Source of the DNA: DATAGF01 sp963819845
GTDB taxonomy: Bacteria > Actinomycetota > Thermoleophilia > Miltoncostaeales > Miltoncostaeaceae
DNA: 64,000 nucleotides
Direction of reading: 5' to 3'
NCBI GenBank assembly: GCA_963819845.1
Contig: CAWFXQ010000008.1
Location: 1-64,000, forward strand
Shown: positions 27,435-36,778 of the stretch, in pieces
Layout of the letters: every line of letters starts with the position of its first letter
Position numbering within the stretch: position 1 is the stretch's first letter
The notes under the pieces: model-generated
The model's input: only the letters and a program-made list of their open reading frames with translations
What the model was told of the DNA's origin: nothing
The model's database searches: none
Position numbers and translations under genes: made by a program

Positions 27435-27585
27435 CAGCACCGCTGTGACGCCGGCCCGGGGGCACGCTCCCCGGGCCCGGCCCCCACGGATGGGGCGCTA
27501 AACTGCGCGGCTCGCGGCCCCCCGGCGGGGCTCGGGCCGACGGCTCTCGCGGGCGGCGGAGGCCTCTCGGGGGGCGGAGGCGACC

Positions 27586-27945
27586 GTGCGCCTCGCTCAC
27601 GTCGAGCGGCAGGCCTCGGCTCTGCGAGACGCGGGCGAGGCGATCGCCGTGCGGCTCGGAACGGAACGCGGCCACTTCGTTGACCAGTTGGACGTCGCCC
27701 TCGCCTCGCTCGACGACGAGCCGCCCGGCCTGCGCGCGTATCGCGACCGCTTCTTGAAGCGTCAGGAGCGGGGCCTCGGGGGCGACCCGAAGGAGGCCGC
27801 ACAGGTCATGGATGTCGTGCTCGCCGCGCTCGTCGCGCTGCGAGACGAGATACCCCCGCCCCCGGGAGCCCAAAGCGCCGCGACGTCCTCGCAGGCGGCG
27901 AGCGCGCGCGGCCGTTTTCTTGATCGGTGTCGGGGCCGGGCGTAG
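27586..27945 (+). CDS. Hypothetical protein
   Basis: A GTG-started frame of 119 residues reads RLAHVERQASALRDAGEAIA, GTERGHFVDQLDVALASLDD and KEAAQVMDVVLAALVALRDE: helical, well-spaced hydrophobics, with a disordered C-terminal 30 residues. No family is recognised and no ribosome-binding site is obvious. It lies between the HtaA-like gene and the tRNA-Ser. Confidence 0.4.
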   Translation: MRLAHVERQASALRDAGEAIAVRLGTERGHFVDQLDVALASLDDEPPGLRAYRDRFLKRQERGLGGDPKEAAQVMDVVLAALVALRDEIPPPPGAQSAATSSQAASARGRFLDRCRGRA

Positions 27946-28126
27946 CCCCTCGGCCGGGTTCGGGGCCAGGGTCGGCCCAGCTCATCGGGTGAGAGGTGAA
28001 GCGCGCGACAGCCGCGCGACAGTTGCGCGACAGTTGACGCCCCCAGCGAGCGGTTCTGAGCGGTCCCCAGCGGACGGCGGGCGAGGGCGCCGGCTTCCTG
28101 AGATCGCAGTCACGAAGCCGAGAAAG
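27946..28126. other. Spacer before tRNA-Ser, no gene
   Basis: About 180 bp with a short direct repeat of GCGCGACAG (28,005-28,033 region, three near-copies) and no coding signal. Confidence 0.4.
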
Positions 28127-28200
28127 CGGAGGGGGAGGGATTTGAACCCTCGTCGGACCCAGAGGCCCGAAACGGTTTTCGAGACCGCACCGTTCGGGCT
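28127..28200 (-). tRNA. tRNA-Ser(CGA), 5' part degenerate
   Basis: The minus strand gives a paired anticodon arm with loop CTCGAAA (anticodon CGA), a long variable arm, T-arm with loop TTCAAAT and acceptor 3' strand CCCCTCC. The D-loop end (GAACGGT) is present. The expected 5' acceptor GGAGGGG is not found at the right distance; the bases there are GCCGGGG or, further out, GGAGCGG. Either indels have damaged an intact gene or this is a 3' segment left by an integration event. Confidence 0.6.
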
Positions 28201-28655
28201 CGAGCCCCGGCTCACTGCCGCTCCCGCGCCAGAGCGAGCGCCTCGGCGGCGGCGCCACTCACGCTCGCTGTGGACGATCAGCAGAAGCGGCCAAGCCCAA
28301 GGTTTCGCTCTTGCTTTGCGCGACGAGCGGGCATCCCAGATGATCTTCAGCAGACGCCCGCCCGGCCGACGAGCAGCAGCCCCAGCCGACCCGCCGGACG
28401 CTTCCACTTTCGCGTGAAAGCGGCCTCGCGTGAGCTGCGCTTGGCCTCGACGACACCAAGCGGTCGGCCATCCTTGCCGAGCAGCGGTGATCGCCATCGT
28501 CAGCATCGCGACCGACACGATGATGGTCGCGGCCACGGCGCAGGGGACCACGCCCCGGGTGTACGACACGCGCTGTGGTACACGGGGCTCGCTGTGGACG
28601 CCAGGATGGACGCCAGCTCGGGAGGGACGGACGAGGCGATGACCCTTCAGTCCGA
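28201..28655. other. No gene recognised
   Basis: About 450 bp. Frames are open on both strands, but the translations are low-complexity; nothing matches a family I know. Confidence 0.45.
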
Positions 28656-28862
28656 TCAGTCCACCTCGAGGGCCCGCTCGACCCCCTCCCGGCTCAACCC
28701 CGGCCCCGCGACCGGCCCATTCGTCCACAGGTTCACCAGGACGTAGGTGCCGTCGTCGGGCAGCGAGCGGTCCCAGTCGTGCGACCGCTGCACCTTGAGG
28801 TCACGCCGGGCCGCCGCCCGGGCCACGCGAGCCTCCCAGGGTTCCTCGGGCTCTGGGGTCAT
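28656..28862 (-). CDS. Small hypothetical protein coupled to an HNH gene
   Basis: A 68-residue protein: acidic start MTPEPEEPWEARVARAAARR, then a strand DDGTYVLVNLWTNGP and tail SREGVERALEVD. Its ATG at 28,862 overlaps the stop of the HNH gene (ATGA), so the two are cotranscribed. The family is unknown; small partners of HNH genes are common in phage and mobile DNA. Confidence 0.55.
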   Translation of the reverse strand: MTPEPEEPWEARVARAAARRDLKVQRSHDWDRSLPDDGTYVLVNLWTNGPVAGPGLSREGVERALEVD

Positions 28863-29206
28863 CCGTTTCGCGCCAGGTCGCCGGGCTGGATCGCGCCCCA
28901 CCACACTCGGCGGCCCGGGCCGCCGGTGACCAGCCACGGCTGGCTCGGGTAGCTCGGGCTCGCGGTCCCGCGCTCCTGCTCAAGCAGCCGCGCCCTCCTG
29001 CGATTGCAGCCGACATGGGCGGCGGCGAGCCGGTTCAGCGGTGGGATGGCGGGGCCGTGGGTGGCGACCGGATCCAGGTGGTCCACGCTGTCGGCGCCGG
29101 GCAGGCCGCAGATGTGGCAGCGGTAGCCGTCGCGGGCGAGGACGGCCCGCCGGACCCGGGCCCAGCTCCGCCCGTAGGGCGAGTCTCGCGGGGGCACTGG
29201 GTGCAC
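28859..29206 (-). CDS. HNH endonuclease family protein
   Basis: The 115-residue product from a GTG start contains RRAVLARDGYRCHICGLPGA, DSVDHLDPVATHG and AHVGCNRRR: zinc cysteines CxxC, the HNH histidine in VDHLDP and the terminal C-N-R segment. This is the compact HNH layout used in phage packaging and mobile elements. GTG at 29,206 gives VHPVPPRDSPYGRSWARVRR, the usual lead-in. It is the first gene of a two-gene unit with the 68-residue protein. Confidence 0.75.
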   Translation of the reverse strand: MHPVPPRDSPYGRSWARVRRAVLARDGYRCHICGLPGADSVDHLDPVATHGPAIPPLNRLAAAHVGCNRRRARLLEQERGTASPSYPSQPWLVTGGPGRRVWWGAIQPGDLARNG

Positions 29207-29481
29207 TGTAACCGCGACCGGGACGTAACACTCGGCACCATGGCTGAGCAGAGCAGCGGCGAGCGAGGCGGCCTCGTCGTTGCGATCCCCGTCTCCGCTG
29301 GCAAGCGGGGCCCGCGTGGGGGAATCATTCCCGAGCGCGCCTGGCCAGCCCACCCAGCGACGCGGCAGCAGGCTTGACCCGGCCCGAGCCGCTCCCGAGG
29401 ATCAGCACCGATGTTCGTCATGGTGCTGATCGGGTGGCTTGATCAGATCATCAGGAGAATCGCCCGGCGGGAGGACGACCC
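29207..29481. other. Spacer with inverted repeat, no gene
   Basis: About 275 bp. It contains GATCAGCACCAT (29,400-29,411) and the inverted ATGGTGCTGATC (29,419-29,430), a 12-bp perfect palindromic pair with a 7-bp spacer. This is a strong hairpin or operator of unknown partner. No coding signal is seen. Confidence 0.5.
29400..29430. repeat. 12-bp perfect inverted repeat
   Basis: Arms GATCAGCACCAT and ATGGTGCTGATC are perfectly complementary around a 7-bp loop. No T-run follows on either strand. It lies 51 bp upstream of the secreted protein gene and could be an operator, a weak terminator for the upstream region, or a mobile-element end. Confidence 0.6.
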
Positions 29482-29790
29482 ACGCGAGCCCTAATCGCTT
29501 CCCTCGCCGCCGCCGCGACGCTCGTCGCGGCGGCGCCCGCCGTGGCCCACGGCCAGACCGTGCGGGGGGCCGCTCGCGCTGCCGAGACGTGCCTTGACCG
29601 CCACGGCTGGAATGCCCGCCGCGCCGACGCGGGCCGCACCGTCAACGCCGTGCCCCCGCGCGACCGCGGCTGGTACTCGGTCGCGTTCTACCGCTCGGGA
29701 AAGGTCATCCGCTGGAACGCGTACCGCCAGGGCCTCGCCTACCGCGAGGGCAAGCTCGCGGCGGCCTGCACGCGGGCCGCCGTCCGATGA
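29482..29790 (+). CDS. Small secreted protein with apparent ACG start
   Basis: The 102-residue frame reads RALIASLAAAATLVAAAPA-VAHG, a clear signal peptide, then AAETCLDRHGWNARRADAG, GWYSVAFYRSGKVIRWNA and KLAAACTRAAVR, with two cysteines that could pair. GGGAGG lies 7 bases before ACG at 29,482, exactly where an ATG would be expected, so the start has been mutated or misread. Starting at the first internal ATG or GTG would delete the signal. The family is not recognised. Confidence 0.6.
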   Translation, partial: TRALIASLAAAATLVAAAPAVAHGQTVRGAARAAETCLDRHGWNARRADAGRTVNAVPPRDRGWYSVAFYRSGKVIRWNAYRQGLAYREGKLAAACTRAAVR

Positions 29791-29941
29791 CGGTGACCGA
29801 CCCGAGAGCTCTGTTGGCGGGCGGGCCGAGGGGCTAGCGCACCGAGAGGATACGACCACCTCGAGGCTGAGCGGCGCCGGCTCTTCGCCGAGCGGCGTAC
29901 CGTGGCGGCGGTGCGGGCCCCGATTGGGGCGACTATCCCGG

Positions 29942-30008
29942 CGGCGGCGCCATCCCCGGCACCCGGCCGGGCGTGTTCGAAGGCTCGGGGCGCTGGAGCG
30001 GGCGCTAG
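29942..30008 (+). repeat. Dispersed GC-rich repeat, copy 2
   Basis: The stretch encodes GAIPGTRPGVFEGSGRWSGR and a stop, near-identical to the tail at 23,118. A shorter copy lies at 30,342-30,387, and copy 1 is at 23,056-23,118. The common core is GGCCGGGCGT followed by GGGGCGCTGGAGCG and GCGCTAG. On the minus strand two of the copies sit just downstream of small genes. Confidence 0.5.
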
Positions 30009-30017
30009 CCCGTCGCT

Positions 30018-30272
30018 TCACTCGGCAAGCTGGCCTGAGAAGGCCTGTGAGGCGATTTCGGGGCTGGCCTCAGGCGCTTTCAGACGGGCGCGGAACCGGA
30101 GTCGCGGCGTTCGGCCCCGCTCGATGCTCCGCACCTTCGCCCGCGCCTTCTGGAGCTGCTCCAAGAGGTCTCGGTCGGTCGGGCCGGCCAGGCGGGCCTC
30201 CACCGCATGCCGCAGATCCGCCAGGGCCGCCCGGTACTCGCCAACCTGCCGCGCCGCCGCCTTGTCGCCCAT
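30018..30272 (-). CDS. Hypothetical coiled-coil protein
   Basis: An 84-residue basic protein that is helical throughout: ARQVGEYRAALADLRHAVEA, DRDLLEQLQKARAKVRSIER have heptad-like hydrophobics. ATG at 30,272 is preceded by GGGGGAT. I do not recognise a family. A dispersed repeat follows its stop by about 10 bases. Confidence 0.5.
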   Translation of the reverse strand: MGDKAAARQVGEYRAALADLRHAVEARLAGPTDRDLLEQLQKARAKVRSIERGRTPRLRFRARLKAPEASPEIASQAFSGQLAE

Positions 30273-30384
30273 GTCGCCATCCCCCGCGGATTCGCCTGCC
30301 CGATGCCCTTAGTCTCGGCAGCCTTCGCCCTGACTTGAGGGCCCCGGCCGGGCGTGTGAGGAAGCTGGGGCGCTGGAGCGCGCG

Positions 30385-30718
30385 CTAGGGACGGTCCTCG
30401 ACGAGCACGAGCAGGGCGCGGTCGCCCCGCCAGGCCTTGCCCCCGAAGTGCTCGAGCCAGAACCCCAGTCCCCGCGGAGGTCCACGACCGAGACGTAGAT
30501 GGGGCCGAGGTCGTGGTCGGGACCGCACGGCACCGCGATGCTGCCTCGCTTGCGCGGGCCCGTGGGGTCCGTCGTCCAGGCCGCCGGCCAGGCTCCAGGC
30601 CGTCGAAGCTCGGGTCGATCAGGTGGACCGTGTTCGCGGCCACCCCACAGGGGCAGCGCAGCGCCGCGAGGCGGTCGTCGATGTCCTTCGGTGCTGGCTC
30701 CCCCATGGTCTCCCCCAT
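30385..30718 (-). pseudogene. Hypothetical protein, two frameshifts
   Basis: Joined frames read MGEPAPKDIDDRLAALRCPC, GVAANTVHLIDPSFDGLEPG, then KRGSIAVPCGPDHDLGPIYV, SVVDLRGDWG and FWLEHFGGKAWRGDRALLVL with stop at 30,385. About 110 residues. Two indels separate the pieces. The family is unknown. The dispersed repeat (copy 3) lies immediately after its stop. Confidence 0.45.
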
Positions 30719-31094
30719 CGTCAACAGCGCTCCCCATGGTCGCCGGGCGCTCTCAAATGCTTTCGCTTGCGAAATCGCGCCACCCGCCCCGGGCGCCGGA
30801 AAGCCCCGCGTTACCTGGGCTTTCCTCGACGGGGCCCTCCAGCAACCGCCTCCGCTCATCGCGGCAGACGCGAAGGCACTCGATGCTTGATCGCGATGAG
30901 GACGCTGGGGGAGTCGAGGTCAAGGCATACCCCCCGCCCCCCTTGGCGTCGCCACGGGCGCGAGAACCACAAAGATGCGGGAAGCAGAGCCCGTCACGCG
31001 CGGGGGACGCGCCCCTCCATCAGGGTCGTGACGGGCGTCGGGGAGGGTGGCGAAGCTCGCGACCGCCACCCTCCCCGTAGCGCCCGTCCAGGAG
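30719..31094. other. No gene recognised
   Basis: About 375 bp. I see no credible frame, terminator or repeat, apart from a GGGTGGCG-type inverted pair near 31,045 and 31,065. Confidence 0.4.
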
Positions 31095-31263
31095 TCAGCG
31101 GCACACGGCCACCTGGCGGGCGGTCGGCCCGGAGAAGGCGCCCCTCCCCGCGCTTGTCGAGGCGGAGTGCGGGCGAGTTGAGACCACCCGCCCAGCGGCC
31201 GCGCCAGACGAAGTCGTGATCGTGGCTCTCGCTACCGGTCGGGGTGGCGATCGTTTCGCTCAT
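31095..31263 (-). pseudogene. Small hypothetical protein, likely frameshifted
   Basis: The start MSETIATPTGSESHDHDFVW and RGRWAGGLNSPALRL follows an AAAGGG site. A shift near 31,140 leads to AFSGPTARQVAVCR and a stop at 31,095, which ends more naturally than the unshifted frame. It would be about 56 residues and soluble. The family is unknown. Confidence 0.35.
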
Positions 31264-31518
31264 GGTGTGCCCTTTCGTTTCGGGGTTCCGATGAGCACAC
31301 GCTCGCACCCGACCGAGCGCCTCACACCGTGGGCACCCCCCTGCCTTCGGGGACCCAGGGGGGTGGCGACTGGCTGGCCGCGACCGCATCGGCCCGGGTG
31401 AGTAGATCCGTGGCATGCGGGTCGGCCGCGGCGGCGCGCACGGCTAGGAGCACGGATTGCGTCTCCTGCGCGTGAGACATGAGGGTTCCGCCGCAAACCG
31501 CTTGCCTACGCGGGTCTG
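31264..31518. other. Spacer before the integrated element, no gene
   Basis: About 255 bp outside the left end of the element. A GGGGTGCCC-like inverted pair near 31,330-31,365 is visible. No gene is seen. Confidence 0.4.
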
Positions 31519-31562
31519 AGTGCGCCCGGCAGGACTCGAACCTGCGACCCGCGGCTTAGAAG
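31519..31562. repeat. Left attachment site (attL)
   Basis: Displaced 3' segment of tRNA-Arg on the minus strand: acceptor, T-arm, variable region and anticodon loop bases. The sequence departs from the intact tRNA right after the anticodon loop (31,563), so the crossover lies inside the 44-bp identity. Confidence 0.9.
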
Positions 31563-31794
31563 ATCGATCCAGAGCCGCTCTGCGCGTCCGATCGGATCCG
31601 TCGTGATCTCCCCCCTGAGCAGGCATTTCTCGCCTGTCAGCAGGCCGCCGATCTGCGCCCGAAACGGCTCCCTCTGCGCACCTCCTGTGGGATGGACGTG
31701 GGATGAAATCGGCCCCGGTCGTTGCGGCCGCATCTTTTTTCGCACCGTGGTGCATCTGCGTCCCGCTCGATCGATCTTGCCTTCGAGGTGCGCC

Positions 31795-34700
31795 GTGCTG
31801 AGCGTCGCCAAGCTCGCCCTCGGCCAGGAGGCCTACTACGAGCAGCAGGTCGCCCTGGGCCTCGACGACTACTACGCAGGTCGCGGTGAGTCGCCTGGGC
31901 TGTGGGTCGGCTCGGGTGCCGAGGCGATCGAGCTGGTCGGCACGGTCGAGGAGGGCGCGCTCAGCGTCCTTCTCTCCGGCCTGAGCCCCGCCGACGGCGA
32001 GCGCCTGCGAGCGCCGGCCCGCGAGCGCACGATCACCGTCCGCACCCTCGACGAGGCGACCGGCATCTGGCGCGACGAGCCCAAGACCCTGGCCCCGGTC
32101 GCCGGCTACGACCTGGTCTTCTCCTGCCCGAAGAGCGTCAGCCTCCTGCACGCGCTCACCGGCGACGAGGACGTGCGCCGGGCGATCAGCGAGGCCCACG
32201 AGGCGCTCCTGGCAGGCGGCCCTCGCCTACCTCGAGGCCGAGGCCTGCGTGGTGCGCCGCGGCCGCGGCGGCGCGATCCGCGAGCACGGGCGAGGGCTTC
32301 GTCGCGGCCGCCTTCCGTCACCGCACCAGCCGCGCCCAGGACCCACACCTGCACACCCACGTGATCGTCGCCAACCTGGCCCGCTCGTCGGACGGCAAGC
32401 TGGCGGGCCCTGGACGGCGAGGCGATCCTCCGCACCTACCGCCTGGCGGCCGGCTACCTCTACGAGGCCCACCTTCGCCACGAGCTGTCGCGCAGCGCTC
32501 GGCGTGCGCTGGACCGAGCCGGTCAAGGGCATGGCCGAGATCGAGGGCGTGCCCGAGGAGGCGATCCGCGCCTTCTCGACCCGGCGCCAGTCGCTGGTCG
32601 AGCACATGGAGGCGATGGGCACCTCGGGCTTCGCCGCCTCGCGGGTCGCCGCGCTCGCCACCCGGGAGCGCAAGGAGGCCGTCAACCTCCCCGACCTTCG
32701 CGACTCGTGGCTCGCCCGCGCCGCGGAGATGGGCCTCGGAGCCATCGAGCTCCGAGGCCTCCTCGACCGCGAGCCGGCGCGCGAGCTTGAGCTGCCGACG
32801 ATCGCCGCCGAGGACCTCACCGCCCACCAGACCACGGTCACCACGCCCGAGCTCGTCCGCGCCGTCGCCGGCGCCGCGCGCGACGGGATGACCGTCGAGG
32901 AGGTCCTCGCCGGCGTCGAGGAGATCGCGCGCCGGCCGGAGCTCACCCGCGTCGGCGACGACCCGACGCCCGGGCGGCCGGCGCGCTTCACGAACCGGAG
33001 CCTCCTCGACCTCGAGCGCGAGGCGCTGCGGGTCGCGCTCGACGGCCGCGACGCGGGCGCCCCGGTCGCCGACGGCGCTCGAGCCTGACCGCGGCCCTGA
33101 GCGACGCCCCGGTCTCGCTCTCCGACGAGCAGCGCGTGCTCGTGGAGGCGGCGCGCGCTCTCGCCCGACCGGGTCGTCTGCGTCGAGGGCGCCGCCGGCG
33201 CCGGCAAGACGACGGCGCTCCAGGTCCTCGGCGACGCCCTCTCGCGCTCGGACATCCCCGTGCTCGGCGCCGCGCCCAGCGGCCGCGCCGCCGACGAGCT
33301 GGAGCGAGCGACCGACATCCCCGCGCAGACCCTCCACTCCCTGCTGGCCGATGCCCGGCACTCGGGTGGCCTCCCGCCCAGGTGCGTCCTCGTGATCGAC
33401 GAGGCCGGCATGGCCGAGACGCGCGTCCTGGCGCCCGTCCTGTCGATGGTCGAGGAGGCCGGCGGCAAGGCCCTCCTGGTCGGCGACCCGGCCCAGCTTC
33501 CCGCCGTCGGAGCCGGCGGCCTCTACGCAGCGCTCTGCGAGCGCCTGGGCGCCGTGCGCCTGGTGGAGAACCACCGCCAGCGCGAGTTGGCCGAGCGCGA
33601 GGCGCTGGCCCGCCTGCGCGCCGGCGACGCCGAGGGCTACCTCGGCCACGCCGCCCGTGAGGGACGCCTGCTGCATCGCCGACGACGCCACCCAGGCCAA
33701 GCAGCAGCTCCTGGCCGACTGGTGGCGCGCGGCCGCCGAGGGCGACCTGCGCGAGACCGTGATGCTCGCCCACCGCCGCGCCGACGTGCGCGACCTCAAC
33801 GAGGGCGCCCGGGCCCTGATGCGCGAGGCGGGCCAGCTCGGCGAGCGCGCCCTGGTGGCCGGCGATCGCGAGTTCCGCCCGGGCGACCGGGTGGTCTGCC
33901 GCCGCAACGACCCCGCCCTCGGCGTGCGCAACGGCACGCGCGCGACGGTGCGTGACGTCGAGCCCGTGCTCGGCATCGTCACGCTGCAGATCGACGGCGG
34001 CCCGAGCCGCCAGCTCCCCGCCCGCTACGCCGCGGAGCACCTCGAGCACGGCTACGCGCTCACCGGCCACGCCGCCCAGGGGGCGAGCGTCGAGCGGGCC
34101 TTCGTCCTCGTGCGCGCTGAGGGAGCGCTCGCCGAGTGGGGCTACGTCGCCGCCTCGCGCGCCCGGGCCGAGACGCGCCTCTACGCGGTCGGACCCGAGC
34201 TCGCCGCCGATGCGGGGCTGGCGCGCGATGAGCCCGAGCCCACGACGCGCCGCCTGGCGGGCGCCTCTCGCGCTCCGCGGCCGAGCCGCCCGCGCTGGAG
34301 CGGCTCGCAACGGCCGGTGCGCGGCGAGCGCGCGCTCGCCGGCGAGGAGCCCGCTGGGCCTCTCCGCCTCGAGCACGCCCGCCTGCTCGGCGAGCTGGCG
34401 AGGGGCGGGCCGCCCGACCCGGCGCCCGAGCTTCGCCGGCTCGAGCAGCGAGCGCGAGCGCCTTGGCGCCGGCCTCGCCCGGGCCGAGGCCGAGCGCGAG
34501 CGGGCCGAGCGCGCCCGCGCTGCGATCGGTCGCGTTCGCATGGTGGGCCGAGCCGGCCAGGAGGAGGCCGCCCTCCACGAGCGGGCGGCGGCCGAGGCGG
34601 CCAGCCGCGCCCGGGAACTCACCGCCGCGCTGGCCGACAACGGGCGCCGGCTCGAGGCCCTGGTGGCGCAGAGCGCAGAGCACGAGCGCTGGCACCAGGA

Positions 34701-35589
34701 GCGCCTGCCGCGGATCCTCGCCCGCCTCGAGCCCATCGAGCACGACCTCGCGGCGCTCGGGCACCGCGGACAGGGCGATCAGCGCACCGCTCGCCGGCCG
34801 CCCGGGCCCCGAGCTGGCCGCCGCCGCCCGCACGCTGACCGATGCCCTCGAGCGCTCCCGCCCACCCGACCCGCGGAGGGAGATCGAGCGCCTTCGCGAC
34901 GACTTGGTGCGCCTGGAGCGGGCGCTCGCCGCCGAGGTCGCCCGTCAGCAGCAACACGCCGAGCGCCTCGATCAGCTCGGCCTGCGCCTGCTCACCCGCT
35001 CGGGACGCGAGGAGGGGCGCCAGCTGCGCGCGATGATCGAGCGCTCCGAGCAGGCCGTGGAGCGCCTCACGCCGAGCAGGCCGCCACCGGCCGGCAGCTT
35101 CGCGCGCTCGGGCCGGCGCTGCAGCGCTGGGAGCGCTGGGAGAGGGAGCTGGCGCCGGCGCTGTCCGGGCGCGCCGAGGCCCTCGAGGCCGAGATCGCGC
35201 GCCGGGTGCAGGCTCGCCTCGCCGAGATCGAGCACGAGCCCCCTGCCTACCTCACCATGGCCCTCGGCCCGCGCCCCGAGGGGCTGGGGCAGCGCGCTGG
35301 CGCCAGGGCGCGGCGGCGATCGAGGGCTACCGCGAGCGCCACGGCGTCACCGACCCCCAGAGGGCGCTCGGGCCCGAGCCCGAGGAGCGCCTTGCCCTCG
35401 GCGAGCGCCGCTCGGTCGAGCGCGACGGTGGAGGATGTGCGCGCCGAGCTCAGCTACATCGCCCGAGCGCACGAGCGCTGGGACACGGGGCGCCCCGAGC
35501 CTGGATACGACCGCGGGCCTCGCCACGACCTGGGCCACGGCATCGAGCGCGGCCTCGACCACGGGCCGAGCCTCGGGATGGGACGGTGA
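31795..35589 (+). pseudogene. TrwC/MobF-type relaxase-helicase, multiply frameshifted
   Basis: Reading across about seven frameshifts gives one protein of roughly 1,260 residues. The relaxase domain has paired tyrosines (QEAYYEQQ, LDDYY), the SCPKSVSLLHAL segment and the three-histidine motif DPHLHTHVIVAN. The helicase domain has Walker A GAAGAGKTTAL, Walker B VLVIDEAGM, GDPAQLPAVGAGG and TGHAAQGASV. A long charged coiled-coil tail ends GPSLGMGR. The GTG at 31,795 begins MLSVAKLALG. It would nick the transfer origin and unwind the strand. An origin should lie near 31,563-31,794, but I cannot identify it. Confidence 0.88.
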
Positions 35590-35642
35590 GAGCACCCCGC
35601 CGACTGCGCCCGCGCTACGCCCGCCGATCCGTCCCGAAGGAG

Positions 35643-35849
35643 CTACTCCGAGGTCAGAGCCCGCGCTGGAGCAGAGCGGATGATCGGCTCGCCGATTCGC
35701 TCGCCCGTCTCATCGAACGCGAACACGGCCAGCTCGTCGGCGGCCCCCGGGTCCTCGGCGATGATCCGGTCGAGCACGGCGACGGCCTCAGCCGAGGTCG
35801 ACCACTCCCCGAGCAGATCGCCTCCGTCGCTGTGGATCGCGTACACCAT
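35643..35849 (-). CDS. Small hypothetical protein
   Basis: A 68-residue acidic protein: MVYAIHSDGGDLLGEWSTSA, EAVAVLDRIIAEDPGAADEL, AVFAFDETGERIGEPI. It has a ferredoxin-like strand-helix pattern seen in small actinobacterial accessory proteins, some paired with toxins, but no partner is intact here. It follows the relaxase gene tail on the opposite strand. Confidence 0.6.
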   Translation of the reverse strand: MVYAIHSDGGDLLGEWSTSAEAVAVLDRIIAEDPGAADELAVFAFDETGERIGEPIIRSAPARALTSE

Positions 35850-35877
35850 GCTCGAAGGGTAGGCCGAGGGGGGCTAG

Positions 35878-36230
35878 CCGACAACCCTCCGCAGCGTCGA
35901 GAAGCTCGCCAGCCGGCGCCCAGACCGTCACGTGGTCCCTACTGCCGGTGCGCGCGACGTGGATACCCCGATCGGGCCGGAGCACAACCCGGGCGAGCGA
36001 CGGGCGCTCGTCGCGACGTACCCGCTCCGCGCCCTCGGCGGTTAGGAAGTGGCTGACCCCGAGCCCAGGAGCTCCGGCAGACCCAAGAGCCGGGCTCTGC
36101 CCGGGGCCTGGCCCGTGAAGTCCGCCTCGTTAGGTGGATCCGAGCGCACGAGCCGGAAGACGGCCAATCCGTTCGACCGGCACGGCGATAGCCGCCGCGG
36201 ACGGGAGGCCATGGGTGCTGGGTGTCGGCA
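35878..36230 (-). pseudogene. Small hypothetical gene, broken
   Basis: Frames joined over two shifts read FRLVRSDPPNEADFTG, ARLLGLPELLG, RPSLARVVLRPDRGIHVART and VTVWAPAGELLDAAEGCRLA. The opening FRLVRSDPP-EADF motif recurs in small hypothetical proteins of actinobacterial accessory regions. No function is known. The broken frame and the nearby DUF4258-like tail suggest decayed toxin-antitoxin-type cargo. Confidence 0.35.
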
Positions 36231-36507
36231 CCTGGGGCACGGCCGCTCACGCTAGCCCGGGTTCCGGACGTCGGGAGAGGCGGCACGCCCATCGACCAAG
36301 GACAGCAGCCCGGAGGCGCCCGGCTGTCCATCGACCGTCCGGCACGGCGTTGCTTCCGATCGCCGAGCCTCCGCCAGTCGATCAAGGCGACGGCACGTCG
36401 CTCTCCAGCGGCTTCGTCGAAACAGCAACCTCGGGGTCGTTCGCGCGCTCGACGGGATCATCGTGACTGTGCTGGAGTTCGATCGCTCGGGCTGATTCGC
36501 TGAGGCC
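36231..36507 (+). other. Mostly non-coding; possible DUF4258-like tail
   Basis: The last 25 codons before 36,495 read NLGVVRALDGIIVTVLEFD, like the end of DUF4258 toxin-like proteins, which are commonly encoded just before DUF2283 proteins. Upstream frames are broken and no start is found. Confidence 0.35.
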
Positions 36508-36705
36508 GTGAAGCCCCCTCGCGTCGAATATGGCCCCGCCGCCGATGCCCTCGCGATCGACTTCCCGGGCTTCGGAATGGGCGCCTCGGCGCGTGTGGTG
36601 CGCCTCGACCGCGACCGCACGCTCGACTACGACGCCGATGGGCGGCTGGTGTCGATCGAGCTGCTGAACGTAACTCACGGAGTTAATCCGGCTGCAAATC
36701 CGTAG
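36508..36705 (+). CDS. DUF2283-like protein
   Basis: The 65-residue product from GTG reads VEYGPAADALAIDFPGFGMG, ARVVRLDRDRTLDYDADGRL and VSIELLNVTHGV. The YDADGRLVSIELLN ending is the DUF2283 signature. DUF2283 proteins are typically the second gene of a DUF4258-DUF2283 pair thought to be toxin-antitoxin-like. The first gene survives only as a tail, so this would be an orphan. Confidence 0.7.
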   Translation: MKPPRVEYGPAADALAIDFPGFGMGASARVVRLDRDRTLDYDADGRLVSIELLNVTHGVNPAANP

Positions 36706-36778
36706 TTTTGACCCAACCGGCTCCACCGGAGGGCGGATACAGTTGGGCAGGTTGACCAGGCAGACTTGGGAGGTGATC

